A stretch of 64,000 nucleotides of DNA. Origin: Syntrophotalea carbinolica DSM 2380. Lineage in GTDB: Bacteria > Desulfobacterota > Desulfuromonadia > Desulfuromonadales > Syntrophotaleaceae. The notes beneath the pieces were generated by a model. The model searched no databases and was not told the origin of the DNA. It was given only the letters and a program-made list of their open reading frames with translations. The stretch covers positions 620,001-684,000 of the forward strand of contig NC_007498.2 in the NCBI RefSeq assembly GCF_000012885.1. Reading direction: 5' to 3'. The position numbers were made by a program, and so were the translations under genes. Below, piece by piece: positions 54,991 through 63,211 of the stretch (position 1 is its first letter; every line of letters starts with the position of its first letter).

Positions 54991-56829
54991 ATGTTTACCT
55001 TTGAAGCCGCCAAATATCCCACCGCCAGCGGTGTTTATCTGATGAAAGGCGAAGCGGGGACGGTCTTTTATGTCGGTAAGGCCAAGAACCTTCGCAGTCG
55101 TTTGCGCAGTTATTTTTCCGAACATGGGGACAATCGTCCGCAGATCCGTTTTTTGCTCAAACGGGTACATGACATCGAAACCATCGTGACGGATACGGAA
55201 AAAGAGGCACTGATCCTCGAAAATACTCTCATAAAAAAGTACCGGCCCCGCTATAACATCAACCTGCGGGACGATAAGACGTATCTCTCGCTGCGTCTCG
55301 ACCCGCGGCAGGAATTTCCCATGTTGCAGCTGGTGCGGCGGGTGCGGCGCGACGGTGCTCTCTATTTCGGACCTTACGCGTCGTCGACGGCGGTGCGCGC
55401 CACATTGCAGGAGATTTATCGGATATTTCCGTTGCGCAGGCATCCCTGGGAATCCTGTCGCAGCCGCTCCCGTCCCTGTCTCTATTATCAGATCGGGCAG
55501 TGCAGCGCACCCTGCCACGGCAAGATCAGCGCGGAGGATTACCAGCGCCTGGTCGATGGCGCACTGGCTCTGTTGGCGGGGCGGGAATCGGAAGTGGTGG
55601 AGTCCCTTCAACATCAGATGGCCGCCGCGGCCGAGCGCATGGCGTTTGAGGAAGCGGCCCGGTTGCGCGACCAGTTGCGGGCGATCGAGCAGACGGTCGA
55701 GCGGCAGAAGGTGGTCGAAGCGGGCGGCGGGGACCAGGACGTTGTCGGTCTGCATCGCGAAGGGGGAGAGGTGGAGCTTGCCATCCTGTTCGTGCGCGAG
55801 GGCAAGGTGATCGATCGTCGCAGCTACAATCTCGAATGGCGTCTGGACGAGGAAGAATTGCTGTCGACGTTTCTGCAGCGATTTTACGGCCGCGATGTCT
55901 GCATCCCGGACCGGGTGTTGTTGCCTTTTCTGCCGGAAGGGAGCGAAGTGCTGGCCGAATGGCTGAGCGAGCAACGGGGTAAAAAAGTACAAGTGCTGGC
56001 GCCTTTGCGTGGCACCCGTCGCAAACTGGTGGCCCTGGCCGCGCGCAATGCCGAGGAAAGCTTCAGGGAAAGGGGCTCCAGGCGCGAGGCGCGTCAGGGT
56101 GTGCTGGAGGAAATTGCCAGGCGCCTGCATCTGACGCGGTTCCCCCATCGTATCGAATGCTTCGATATCTCCAACGTACAGGGGCGCTTCAGTGTCGGCA
56201 GTATGGCAGTGCTTAGCGATGGCGAGCCGGACAAAGGCGCTTATCGGCATTTTCGCATCCGCAGTGTCGAGGGCAGCGACGATTACGCATCTCTTTACGA
56301 AGTGTTGCGGCGTCGCCTGGAGCGCGGTCTGCGCGAAGAATCGTTGCCGGATTTCATTCTCATGGATGGCGGCAAGGGGCAGCTGAACATCGTTTGTACC
56401 GTGCTGGACGAGCTGAATCTTACCGGGCGCATCGATGTGGCAGGCATCGCCAAAAGCCGGGTGATGGCTAATGTGCGCGGCAAGGCGGTGGAGCGCAGCG
56501 AGGAGCGGTTCTTTTTGCCCGGTCGCAAAAATTCCGTTAATTTGCGTCAGGGCTCGCCGGCATTGTTCATGCTCGAACGTTTGCGTGATGAGGCCCACCG
56601 GTTTGCCATTACCCACCATCGCAAATTACGCCGTCGCAGCACCCTCGGCTCGGTGCTCGAGGAGATTCCGGGGGTCGGTGAAAAACGCAGGAAGGCATTG
56701 CTGAAGCATTTCGGCAGCCTTAAGGCCGTTCAAGCCGCCAGTCTCGATGAATTACGGGCCATGCCCGGCCTGCCGGCCGCTTTGGCGGAACGGATTCATG
56801 CGGCTTTTCAGGAGAGGAAAACCTCGTGA
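54991..56829 (+). CDS. uvrC: UvrABC excinuclease subunit C
   Basis: 612 residues, full length. The GIY-YIG nuclease domain (SGVYLMKGEAGTVFYVGKAK, NLRSRLRSYF) makes the 3' incision. The Cys4-like segment CRSRSRPCLYYQIGQCSAPC and the UVR motif (ERMAFEEAARLRDQLRAIEQ) that binds UvrB follow. The RNase H-like C-terminal nuclease has IECFDISNVQGRFSVGSMAV and PDFILMDGGKGQLNI for the 5' incision. Two helix-hairpin-helix motifs (LEEIPGVGEKRRKALLKHFG; LRAMPGLPAALAERIH) close the chain. It cuts damaged DNA in nucleotide excision repair. ATG 54991 follows GGAACAGCG. A 551-codon open frame on the other strand is a high-GC shadow. Confidence 0.97.
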   Translation: MFTFEAAKYPTASGVYLMKGEAGTVFYVGKAKNLRSRLRSYFSEHGDNRPQIRFLLKRVHDIETIVTDTEKEALILENTLIKKYRPRYNINLRDDKTYLSLRLDPRQEFPMLQLVRRVRRDGALYFGPYASSTAVRATLQEIYRIFPLRRHPWESCRSRSRPCLYYQIGQCSAPCHGKISAEDYQRLVDGALALLAGRESEVVESLQHQMAAAAERMAFEEAARLRDQLRAIEQTVERQKVVEAGGGDQDVVGLHREGGEVELAILFVREGKVIDRRSYNLEWRLDEEELLSTFLQRFYGRDVCIPDRVLLPFLPEGSEVLAEWLSEQRGKKVQVLAPLRGTRRKLVALAARNAEESFRERGSRREARQGVLEEIARRLHLTRFPHRIECFDISNVQGRFSVGSMAVLSDGEPDKGAYRHFRIRSVEGSDDYASLYEVLRRRLERGLREESLPDFILMDGGKGQLNIVCTVLDELNLTGRIDVAGIAKSRVMANVRGKAVERSEERFFLPGRKNSVNLRQGSPALFMLERLRDEAHRFAITHHRKLRRRSTLGSVLEEIPGVGEKRRKALLKHFGSLKAVQAASLDELRAMPGLPAALAERIHAAFQERKTS

Positions 56830-56858
56830 TTGTCTCCGTCGAACTCGGTGCCCGGTTT

Positions 56859-58364
56859 TTACCCTGATCTTTTGGGGGCTCGACCGAAGCGGCGGGTCAG
56901 GTCGGCCAGGCGTTGCTGTAATTCCGAGGTGAGCGCCCCCGGCAGGTAACGCCAGCTCCAGTTGGCATCGGCGCGGCCGGGATAGTTCATGCGTGCCTCG
57001 CCCCCCAGGGACAGCACATCCTGCAACGGACAGATGGCAAGCTGCGCAACGCTGGCCCAGGCCAGGTGGATCAGATCCCATGGCATGTCGGTAATGGGGT
57101 GGCCGAGATAGGCGGCGGTTTCGTTACGGATCTCCGTGTTTGCCGTCTGCCACCAGCCGAGGCTGGTATCGTTGTCGTGGGTGCCGGTATAGATCACGCA
57201 ATGCTTCGGCAGGTTGTGGGGCAGGTACGGGTTGTCGGGGCCGGAGTCGAAGGCGAACTGCAGAATTTTCATGCCGGGCAGGTCGAGTCGGTCGCGCAGA
57301 TGTTCGACTTCGGGGGTGATGACGCCCAGATCCTCGGCTACCAGAGGCAGGTGGGGATGGCTGTGACGCAGCGCGCTGAAAAGGGCCTCGCCGGGAGTCT
57401 CCCACCATTGCCCGTTGACGGCGGTTTTGTCGCCGGCCGGGATGGCCCAGCAGGAGACAAAGCCGCGGAAATGATCGATGCGAAGCAGATCGCACTGTTG
57501 CAAGTTCCAGTTCAGACGGCTCTGCCACCAGGTGAAATCATCGTTCTGATGGGTCTCCCAGCGATACAGGGGGTTGCCCCAGCGTTGGCCGGTGGCGCTG
57601 AAATAGTCGGGCGGTACCCCGGCAATCACCGTCGGCTGCAACTGGGCATCAAGATGAAAAAGCCCGGGGTGGGCCCAGACGTCGGCGGAATCGAGGGCTA
57701 CAAAAATTGGCAGATCGCCCAGGATCCGCACGCCGCGCCGGTTGGCATAGTTACGTAGGGCCAGCCACTGCTCGAAAAACACGAACTGTTCGTAGCGGTG
57801 GACATGCAGGGCATCGGCCAGTTCCTGCCGGACCTGCTGCAGCGCATCCGGCTGCCTCGAACGCAAGGGAGGCGGCCATTGTTGCCATGGCATGTCATTG
57901 AATTTGCTGCGCAAGGCGCAAAACAGGACAAAATCTTCCAGCCATGCCGCCTGCACACGGCAAAAATCATCAAAGTCGGTTTTGCGCCGTTCCGTCGCCC
58001 CTTCGCGAAAACGTTTGGCGCCTTTGTGCAGCAATCGCTTTTTAAAGGGAGCGACGAAGCCAAAATGCACCGTTCCCTCATCCAGACCGACGCCCGTCAG
58101 ATCTTCGGGCTCGAGATCTCCTTCCTCGATCAGCCGTTCCAGAGATATAAGCAGGGGATTGCCGGCAAAAGCCGACAAGGCACTGTAGGGCGAATGCCCG
58201 TAGCCGGCCGGCCCTAAAGGTAGAATCTGCCAGATGTTTTGTCCTGCACCGGCAAGAAAGTCGACGAATCGCCAGGCCTCGTTGCCCAGATCGCCGATAC
58301 CGTGAGGTCCCGGAAGGGATGTGGGATGCAGCAGGATACCGCTGGCGCGTTGTTTGAAGGTCAT
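56859..58364 (-). CDS. malQ: 4-alpha-glucanotransferase (amylomaltase)
   Basis: 501 residues, GH77 family. Motifs: SGILLHPTSLPGPHGIGDLG and ILPLGPAGYGHSPYSALSAF near the N-terminus, ILGDLPIFVALDSADVWAHP, the nucleophile region LLRIDHFRGFVSCWAIPAGD, the acid/base region LPLVAEDLGVITPEVEHLRD, and YTGTHDNDTSLGWW carrying the third carboxylate. It disproportionates malto-oligosaccharides, probably in glycogen or maltodextrin turnover. It starts ten bases after the upstream DUF5661-like gene, so the two are one operon, and it is convergent with uvrC. Confidence 0.96.
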   Translation of the reverse strand: MTFKQRASGILLHPTSLPGPHGIGDLGNEAWRFVDFLAGAGQNIWQILPLGPAGYGHSPYSALSAFAGNPLLISLERLIEEGDLEPEDLTGVGLDEGTVHFGFVAPFKKRLLHKGAKRFREGATERRKTDFDDFCRVQAAWLEDFVLFCALRSKFNDMPWQQWPPPLRSRQPDALQQVRQELADALHVHRYEQFVFFEQWLALRNYANRRGVRILGDLPIFVALDSADVWAHPGLFHLDAQLQPTVIAGVPPDYFSATGQRWGNPLYRWETHQNDDFTWWQSRLNWNLQQCDLLRIDHFRGFVSCWAIPAGDKTAVNGQWWETPGEALFSALRHSHPHLPLVAEDLGVITPEVEHLRDRLDLPGMKILQFAFDSGPDNPYLPHNLPKHCVIYTGTHDNDTSLGWWQTANTEIRNETAAYLGHPITDMPWDLIHLAWASVAQLAICPLQDVLSLGGEARMNYPGRADANWSWRYLPGALTSELQQRLADLTRRFGRAPKRSG

Positions 58365-58374
58365 GGTCGGTCCG

Positions 58375-58812
58375 TCAGTCCAGGGTTGTTTTTTCCGCTG
58401 CGATCAGAGACTGGCGTGCGGCTACCAGACGTCGGTAATAATCGGCGGCCTTCTGGTGTTTGCCTGATGTCAGCGCCTTGTGCAGGTCCCCTTCCAGTTC
58501 CGCCACTTCCAGACGTTTATAATAGTCAAGGGTTTCGATCAGGTGAGCGACAACGATGCGTGCGGTAAGCAGGGGATGATTGTTGGTCACATTGGCTGCC
58601 GGGTACATGGTGCCGTGCTCCAGTTCAACCTCCAGTCCGGTGCGAAAGTCCTCCAGGGGAATCGTCATGCCTGCGGTATCGGTGTTGGCCAGAATCATGC
58701 CGGCTTCGTCTTCCGTTACGACCGGCTTGTCCAGCTGCGTCCAGTCCCTGATATCCAGCGCTTTGCAGACTTTTCGTACTTCTTCTTCGGTGATATAGAC
58801 AGGTAGTTCCAT
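58375..58812 (-). CDS. DUF5661-like protein
   Basis: 145 residues: MELPVYITEEEVRKVCKALD, IRDWTQLDKPVVTEDEAGMI, then FRTGLEVELEHGTMYPAANV and NNHPLLTARIVVAHLIETLD, YYKRLEVAE. The V-E-L-E-H-G-x-x-x-P-x-x-N-V-T-x-x-x-P-L-x-T-x-x-I-x-x-A-H-L-x-E-x-x-D-Y-Y segment is the signature of the DUF5661 group, probably a metal-binding helical protein (His/Glu residues), function unknown. ATG 58812 follows AAAGGATAA. First gene of an operon with malQ, which says little about its role. Confidence 0.75.
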   Translation of the reverse strand: MELPVYITEEEVRKVCKALDIRDWTQLDKPVVTEDEAGMILANTDTAGMTIPLEDFRTGLEVELEHGTMYPAANVTNNHPLLTARIVVAHLIETLDYYKRLEVAELEGDLHKALTSGKHQKAADYYRRLVAARQSLIAAEKTTLD

Positions 58813-58895
58813 GGTGTTATCCTTTGGTGTGAGAAGGGCTGGCGGCGACAACGGCAACACGACACCATTATAACCCATAGATCGAGGTTTCCCAC

Positions 58896-58953
58896 CTCCC
58901 CGGGGACACGTGCCCCTTCAATATATCGGATACAACACAAATGCACCGGGGAG
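58896..58953 (+). promoter_or_regulatory. Alternative-pairing leader upstream of the FolE2-like gene
   Basis: CTCCCCGG (58896-58903) pairs perfectly with CCGGGGAG (58946-58953), but its GG part can instead pair locally in GGGG-ACACGT-GCCCC (58902-58916). Two mutually exclusive stems, ending 33 bases before the start codon and 18 before AGGAGG, could control translation. It does not match a riboswitch class I know, and chance is possible. Confidence 0.35.
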
Positions 58954-58985
58954 AGAGTGTGAAACTCATTTTCAGGAGGCTGAAG

Positions 58986-59777
58986 ATGACTCAGCAGCGT
59001 GTGATGGAAGATGTCGGCATGTCCAATCTGCAATTTCCCATCAGGGTATTGTCCGGGCGGGATCTCCAGGGACAGGCGACCGTGGCCCATATAACCGTCA
59101 ATGCCCGGATCGTCCAGGCCTTCGAGGCGCGCTGGATCGATCGGTTCATTCAGGTTCTGCACCGGCACCAGGGGGTCGTCGGTGCCGGCGCCCTGCAGGA
59201 CCAGGCCCTTGACTATCTGCATGAACTCGATGCCCGCTCGGTATGTGTGGCGTATGACTTTCCTTACTTTATCGAAAAAACGACTCCCGTTTCGCAGGAG
59301 AAGTGCCTAGTGCGCTACCGTTGTGCTTATGAACTGCGGGTGCATGCTCTGAGTCGCGAACCGACGGTTATTTTTCGCATCGAAGTGCCGGTTGTCACCA
59401 CCTACCCCGGATCGAGCAGGGAAAAGCCCGGTGGGCTGTTCGGGCAGCTCAGTCGCATCAGTCTGGAAGTTATGGCACGGCGGGACATCTATCCCGAGGA
59501 TCTCGTGGAGATGGTCGATCGCCACGGGCTGGCACCTTTGTATTCCTACCTGACCGAAGACGATCAGCAGCATATCATCGAGCGCATTCATGCCGAGGAT
59601 AGAAACAGTGTGGTGGTGGTCGATGCCATCAAACAGGAACTGGCGCGCCGCCGGGATATCGAATGGTATGCCGTCAGGTCGGCTAATTACGGCATGCTGC
59701 ACTCCTACTCGACCATGGTCGGCTTGGAAAAAAGTCCCTGGATTCCTTTCAGCGGCTATGAATCGGGGGATATCTGA
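58986..59777 (+). CDS. FolE2-family (GTP cyclohydrolase IB-like) protein with altered active site
   Basis: 263 residues aligned over its length with FolE2 (COG1469): NLQFPIRVLSGRDLQGQATV, AHITVNARIVQAFEARWIDR, FIQVLHRHQ, RYRCAYELRVHAL. FolE2 opens GTP for tetrahydrofolate or queuosine synthesis. However, the segment where FolE2 normally has a CPCSKE-type catalytic cysteine reads VVTTYPGSSREKPGG, and the later ESIHxH-type motif reads YGMLHSYSTMVG. GTP cyclohydrolase activity is therefore doubtful; this could be a paralogue with another reaction. ATG 58986 has AGGAGG eight bases upstream. Divergent from the DUF5661/malQ operon. Confidence 0.75.
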   Translation: MTQQRVMEDVGMSNLQFPIRVLSGRDLQGQATVAHITVNARIVQAFEARWIDRFIQVLHRHQGVVGAGALQDQALDYLHELDARSVCVAYDFPYFIEKTTPVSQEKCLVRYRCAYELRVHALSREPTVIFRIEVPVVTTYPGSSREKPGGLFGQLSRISLEVMARRDIYPEDLVEMVDRHGLAPLYSYLTEDDQQHIIERIHAEDRNSVVVVDAIKQELARRRDIEWYAVRSANYGMLHSYSTMVGLEKSPWIPFSGYESGDI

Positions 59778-59824
59778 TGGCTCTGTCGTGTTGCTACCCA
59801 AGGTGAAGGCTGCGAGCTTGTTGA

Positions 59825-61087
59825 TCAACGCGGCTTGTAGTCGGGGTGGGCGAAAGAGTAGGCAAAGTCCATGTGGTCGGCATAGCTTCCGTCTAGAATG
59901 GCGGCGACATCTTCGATGAACACCAATTCTTCATTGGTGGGAATGACAAACACCTTGATCGGGGAGTCCGGACTGGAAATGGCCGCTTCCAGGCCGCTTG
60001 CCAGATCGCGGTTGCGTTGCTTGTCGAAATGGATGCCCAGGTGCTCAAGGTGCTGCAGGGCCATTTGCCGGATGAGCCACGAATGCTCACCGACCCCGGC
60101 GGTAAAGACGATGGCATCCAGCGGACCGACCGCTGCCAGGTAGGCCCCAATGTATTTCCGCAGCCGATAACATTCGATTTCCAGGCTCAGTTGGCAGCGT
60201 TCATCGCCGGATTCTGCTGCCTGGATAATATCGCGCCGGTCGGTATAGCGGCCTGTGATGCCAAGTACGCCGCTTTTTTTGTTGAGAAGCCTGTCCATCT
60301 CATCCGGCGAAAGATCTGCCATTTTCATCATGAAGTGCGGGATGGCCGGATCGATGTCGCCGCAGCGCGTGCCCATCACGGCGCCTTCCAGCGGCGTAAG
60401 GCCCATGCTGGTATCGATGGAAATACCGTTGCGGATGGCGCAGTGGGAGACGCCGTTGCCGATATGCATGGTGATCAGGTTGCAGTCGCGGGCATGTTTG
60501 CCGAGCAGGGCCGCGGCCCGCTTCGACACATAGAGGTGGGAGGTGCCGTGAAATCCGTAACGGCGCACCCCGTACTGTTCGTACCATGCGTACGGCAGGG
60601 CATAGATATAAGCGTGCCTGGGCATGGTCTGGTGGAAAGCCGTATCGAAAATGGCGATGTTGACTACCTGGGGCAAAATGTTCTGCACCGCCTCGATGCC
60701 GGCAATGTTCGGTGGGTTATGCAGGGGCGCCAGGTGCTGCACCGAGCGAATCGCCGCCAGGACTTCCTCGTCGATACGTACCGAACGGGTGAACTTTTCT
60801 CCCCCGTGCACCACGCGGTGGCCGACGGCCGAAATGGCATCGATGTTGTCCAGAACCGCGCTGGGGGCTTCGGTCAGGGTTCGGATGATGAGTTGGATGG
60901 CGGTGGTGTGGTCGGGACAATCTTTTTCCAGACGATAATCTTCCCGTCCGGGTACACTCTGGGTGATGAACGATTCGCCGATCATGACCCTCTCGACCAC
61001 CCCTTTGGCGAGGGTCTGTTTGCCAGCCCAGTCGAAAAGATTGTATTTGACCGACGAACTGCCGCAGTTCAGTGCCAGAATCAACAT
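59825..61087 (-). CDS. ackA: Acetate kinase
   Basis: 420 residues. ASKHA-fold motifs: LILALNCGSSSVKYNLFDWA (phosphate 1), AISAVGHRVVHGGEKFTRSV (substrate Arg and His), NIAIFDTAFHQTMP (catalytic Asp), YGFHGTSHLYVSKRAAALLG, LITMHIGNGVSHCAIRNGIS, DTSMGLTPLEGAVMGTRCGD, and the C-terminal AIVFTAGVGEHSWLIRQMAL. It interconverts acetate/ATP and acetyl phosphate/ADP: ATP formation in fermentation or acetate activation. The usual start MLILALNCG is at 61087 with GGGGTGAC upstream. No pta gene is adjacent, though satP (54 kb) supplies a route for acetate. Divergent from the cytochrome gene. Confidence 0.97.
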   Translation of the reverse strand: MLILALNCGSSSVKYNLFDWAGKQTLAKGVVERVMIGESFITQSVPGREDYRLEKDCPDHTTAIQLIIRTLTEAPSAVLDNIDAISAVGHRVVHGGEKFTRSVRIDEEVLAAIRSVQHLAPLHNPPNIAGIEAVQNILPQVVNIAIFDTAFHQTMPRHAYIYALPYAWYEQYGVRRYGFHGTSHLYVSKRAAALLGKHARDCNLITMHIGNGVSHCAIRNGISIDTSMGLTPLEGAVMGTRCGDIDPAIPHFMMKMADLSPDEMDRLLNKKSGVLGITGRYTDRRDIIQAAESGDERCQLSLEIECYRLRKYIGAYLAAVGPLDAIVFTAGVGEHSWLIRQMALQHLEHLGIHFDKQRNRDLASGLEAAISSPDSPIKVFVIPTNEELVFIEDVAAILDGSYADHMDFAYSFAHPDYKPR

Positions 61088-61258
61088 GGTGTCACCCCGC
61101 TGTTTTGCACGTGTCATTAAATGATTAGCAACAATTCGGAGAAATGCAATGGTAGGCGCTTGTCGGCAACGATCGGTTTGATGCGAAAACATGGTGACGC
61201 GCTATACTTCGCTGTATCGGACGGCCTTATTTGCGAAAAAGAATACCGGGAGGACAAC

Positions 61259-61711
61259 ATGCGGAAAAAACTTGGCTTGACGGTGATGGCATGCCTGGCG
61301 GCAGGTTTGATGGTGGCGGGCGGTTGCGACCGCGAAAAACCGCAGGAAACGAACGCCCCTCCGTTGGCGGACACCAAGCCCATGCCGATGGAACATGCGA
61401 TGGATTCCGGCACGGATGGTATGGGGCACGACATGGGCATGATGGATCATAAGAGTATGGCAGCCGCCACGGACAACGGTGCCGTTTTGTTTCAGCAACA
61501 CTGTGCCGTGTGCCACCCTGGCGGCAGCAACATTATTACACCGGAGAAAACCCTTGATCGCCAGACTCTGGAGAAAAACGGCATCACATCGGTGCAGGAT
61601 ATTGTAGCCATCTTGCGCAATCCGGGGCCGGGGATGACGACCTTCGGGCCGGAGGTGTTGTCGGACAAAGAGGCCGGCCAGGTGGCTGAACATATCCTTG
61701 CGACTTACTGA
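61259..61711 (+). CDS. Monoheme c-type cytochrome, predicted lipoprotein
   Basis: 150 residues from ATG 61259 (GGGAGGACA upstream). Signal peptide (LGLTVMACLAAGLMVAGGCD) with a VAGGC-type lipobox; a His/Met-rich linker (PMPMEHAMDSGTDGMGHDMG, then MMDHKSMAAATDNG) that might bind copper; then a cytochrome c class I domain with the heme motif GAVLFQQHCAVCHPGGSN and a later Met (PGPGMTTFGPEVLSDKEAGQ) as the likely sixth ligand. Probably an electron carrier anchored in the periplasm. The Met/His linker is unusual for this class. Convergent with the lapA-like gene. Confidence 0.9.
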   Translation: MRKKLGLTVMACLAAGLMVAGGCDREKPQETNAPPLADTKPMPMEHAMDSGTDGMGHDMGMMDHKSMAAATDNGAVLFQQHCAVCHPGGSNIITPEKTLDRQTLEKNGITSVQDIVAILRNPGPGMTTFGPEVLSDKEAGQVAEHILATY

Positions 61712-61727
61712 ACTGTCGAGGTAGCGG

Positions 61728-61943
61728 TCATGAATGGCGTTTTCTGGCCCGGCGGTCGACAAGATAGGCGATCAGCATGCCGAGAACCAACCCTACCAGC
61801 AGAGTCATAAGCAGCAGTGCCGCCAGCGGTGCATTCATGGTCAGATACAGGATCCTGACCTGAACTTCGACGGTGTTCTGCAGGATAATGAGCAGGGCCA
61901 GTACGGCCAGAACAATAAACGTGTAAAGCTTCAGATTTTTCAT
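61728..61943 (-). CDS. LapA-domain (DUF1049) small membrane protein
   Basis: 71 residues with two transmembrane helices: KLYTFIVLAVLALLIILQNT, VEVQVRILYLTMNAPLAALL and the second helix with LLVGLVLGMLIAYLVDRRAR. The pattern N-x-x-V-x-V-x-I-L-x-x-x-x-x-x-P-L-A is the LapA/YciS domain. LapA works with LapB in controlling LPS synthesis in enteric bacteria; here only the domain match is certain. ATG 61943 has GGAGGCTTGCC upstream. It follows the antiporter gene by 21 bases and is probably co-transcribed. Confidence 0.85.
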   Translation of the reverse strand: MKNLKLYTFIVLAVLALLIILQNTVEVQVRILYLTMNAPLAALLLMTLLVGLVLGMLIAYLVDRRARKRHS

Positions 61944-61964
61944 GGCAAGCCTCCTGCTGCAGCA

Positions 61965-63164
61965 CTAGAGTTTGATTTCCCCCGCCTTTTGTAGCGCCCG
62001 TCTGGCCAGCAGGGGACCGATGATTTCATGGATAACCGTGGCTCCAAGGGTCACGCTCATAACGATATCGGCAACCCCGGCAAAGTCGGGGTTGTTTTTT
62101 AGCAACAGAGCCAGGCCTATGACGATGCCGCCCTGGGGTAAAAGAGCCCAGAAAAGATGGCGTTTAACCGGTTTGGGAGCGCGGGAAAGGAGCGCGCCGG
62201 TTCGGCTGCCCAGCCACTTGCCGAGACCGCGCAACACCACGAAACCGCAAATCAGGCCTATGCTGGTGCCAAGCATCCCGAGATCGAGCAGCATGCCACT
62301 GAGGGTGAAAAACAGGGCAAAGATCAATTCTTCCGTATAGCGCTCGAGCATTTTGAAAATCAATTGTCGCCGCGGGTTGAAGTTGGCAACCATGGCACCC
62401 ATGCACAATGTGCCGAGCAACTCATCGCCGCCGAAGAGTCGGACGGTACCAAAAACCAGCGTCAGCGCCGCAAAGATCAGAACGATCAAGGCCCCTTCCG
62501 TCTCCCGGCGGAAAAGTTCCGTCAGGATGTTGAATGCCCACCCTCCGGCAATGCCGATGCCGACACCGGTGAGAATCATGCTGGACGGATGCCAGAGCAA
62601 CGTGCCGAGATTGGTGCCCGGCGCGGCGGACAAAAGTCCGGCAAGGCCTGTCGCCAGGGAAAAGTTGAGGATCGCCAGCACGTCGTCCAGGGCCGCTACG
62701 CCCATGATGGTGGTGGTGACGTCTCCGCGGGCCTGGTATTCGTGGGCCACCGCCAGCGTTGCCGACGGATCGGTGGGCGTAGCCAGGGGGGCCAGAAGCA
62801 TCGCCATAAGCAGCGGGTTCGGCCAACCCATCAGATATCCGGCGGTAAAGATGCCGATGCCGACGGCCAGCATGGCGGTTTGCGCTTCCCCTACGGCAAT
62901 CCAGACGATGCTGCGACCCAGACGTTTCAGATGCGGAAAAAGTAAGGAACCGCCGACGGAAAAAGTGATGAATGCCAAAGCCAGGTTCGTAATGAATTCG
63001 GTGTGATCGGTAAAATCCCGGGGAATGATCGGCACAAGGCGCGGGTTAAGGGCGATGCCCGCAATAATGTATCCGGTGATTTTAGGCAGTTTGACGACAT
63101 GCGCGAGTTCTCCGCCGACCAAAGCGCCTAGCAGGATAATGCCTATAATCAAAGTCGTGTCCAT
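61965..63164 (-). CDS. CPA2-type monovalent cation/proton antiporter
   Basis: 399 residues with about 12 transmembrane helices, no regulatory TrkA-N domain. Landmarks: LIIGIILLGALVGGELAHVV, KLPKITGYIIAGIALNPRLV, LALAFITFSVGGSLLFPHLK, the transport-site region LLAPLATPTDPSATLAVAHE (TDPSA; a Thr-Asp pair) and VAALDDVLAILNFSLATGLA, where the DD motif is the ion-binding acid. This is the Na+(K+)/H+ exchanger fold; ion specificity cannot be fixed from sequence. Start ATG 63164; upstream in-frame codons to 63260 overlap poorly conserved sequence. It sits between nnrD and lapA on the same strand, perhaps one operon. Confidence 0.9.
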   Translation of the reverse strand: MDTTLIIGIILLGALVGGELAHVVKLPKITGYIIAGIALNPRLVPIIPRDFTDHTEFITNLALAFITFSVGGSLLFPHLKRLGRSIVWIAVGEAQTAMLAVGIGIFTAGYLMGWPNPLLMAMLLAPLATPTDPSATLAVAHEYQARGDVTTTIMGVAALDDVLAILNFSLATGLAGLLSAAPGTNLGTLLWHPSSMILTGVGIGIAGGWAFNILTELFRRETEGALIVLIFAALTLVFGTVRLFGGDELLGTLCMGAMVANFNPRRQLIFKMLERYTEELIFALFFTLSGMLLDLGMLGTSIGLICGFVVLRGLGKWLGSRTGALLSRAPKPVKRHLFWALLPQGGIVIGLALLLKNNPDFAGVADIVMSVTLGATVIHEIIGPLLARRALQKAGEIKL

Positions 63165-63211
63165 GGCAAAACTCATTTCACAGTATAGCGGGGGCCATTT
63201 GCAACGCCACC

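Noticed and set aside
54964-56619. 551-codon open frame on the minus strand
   Set aside because: It lies entirely antisense to an unmistakable uvrC and its composition is a GC-rich shadow; no ribosome-binding site or domain.
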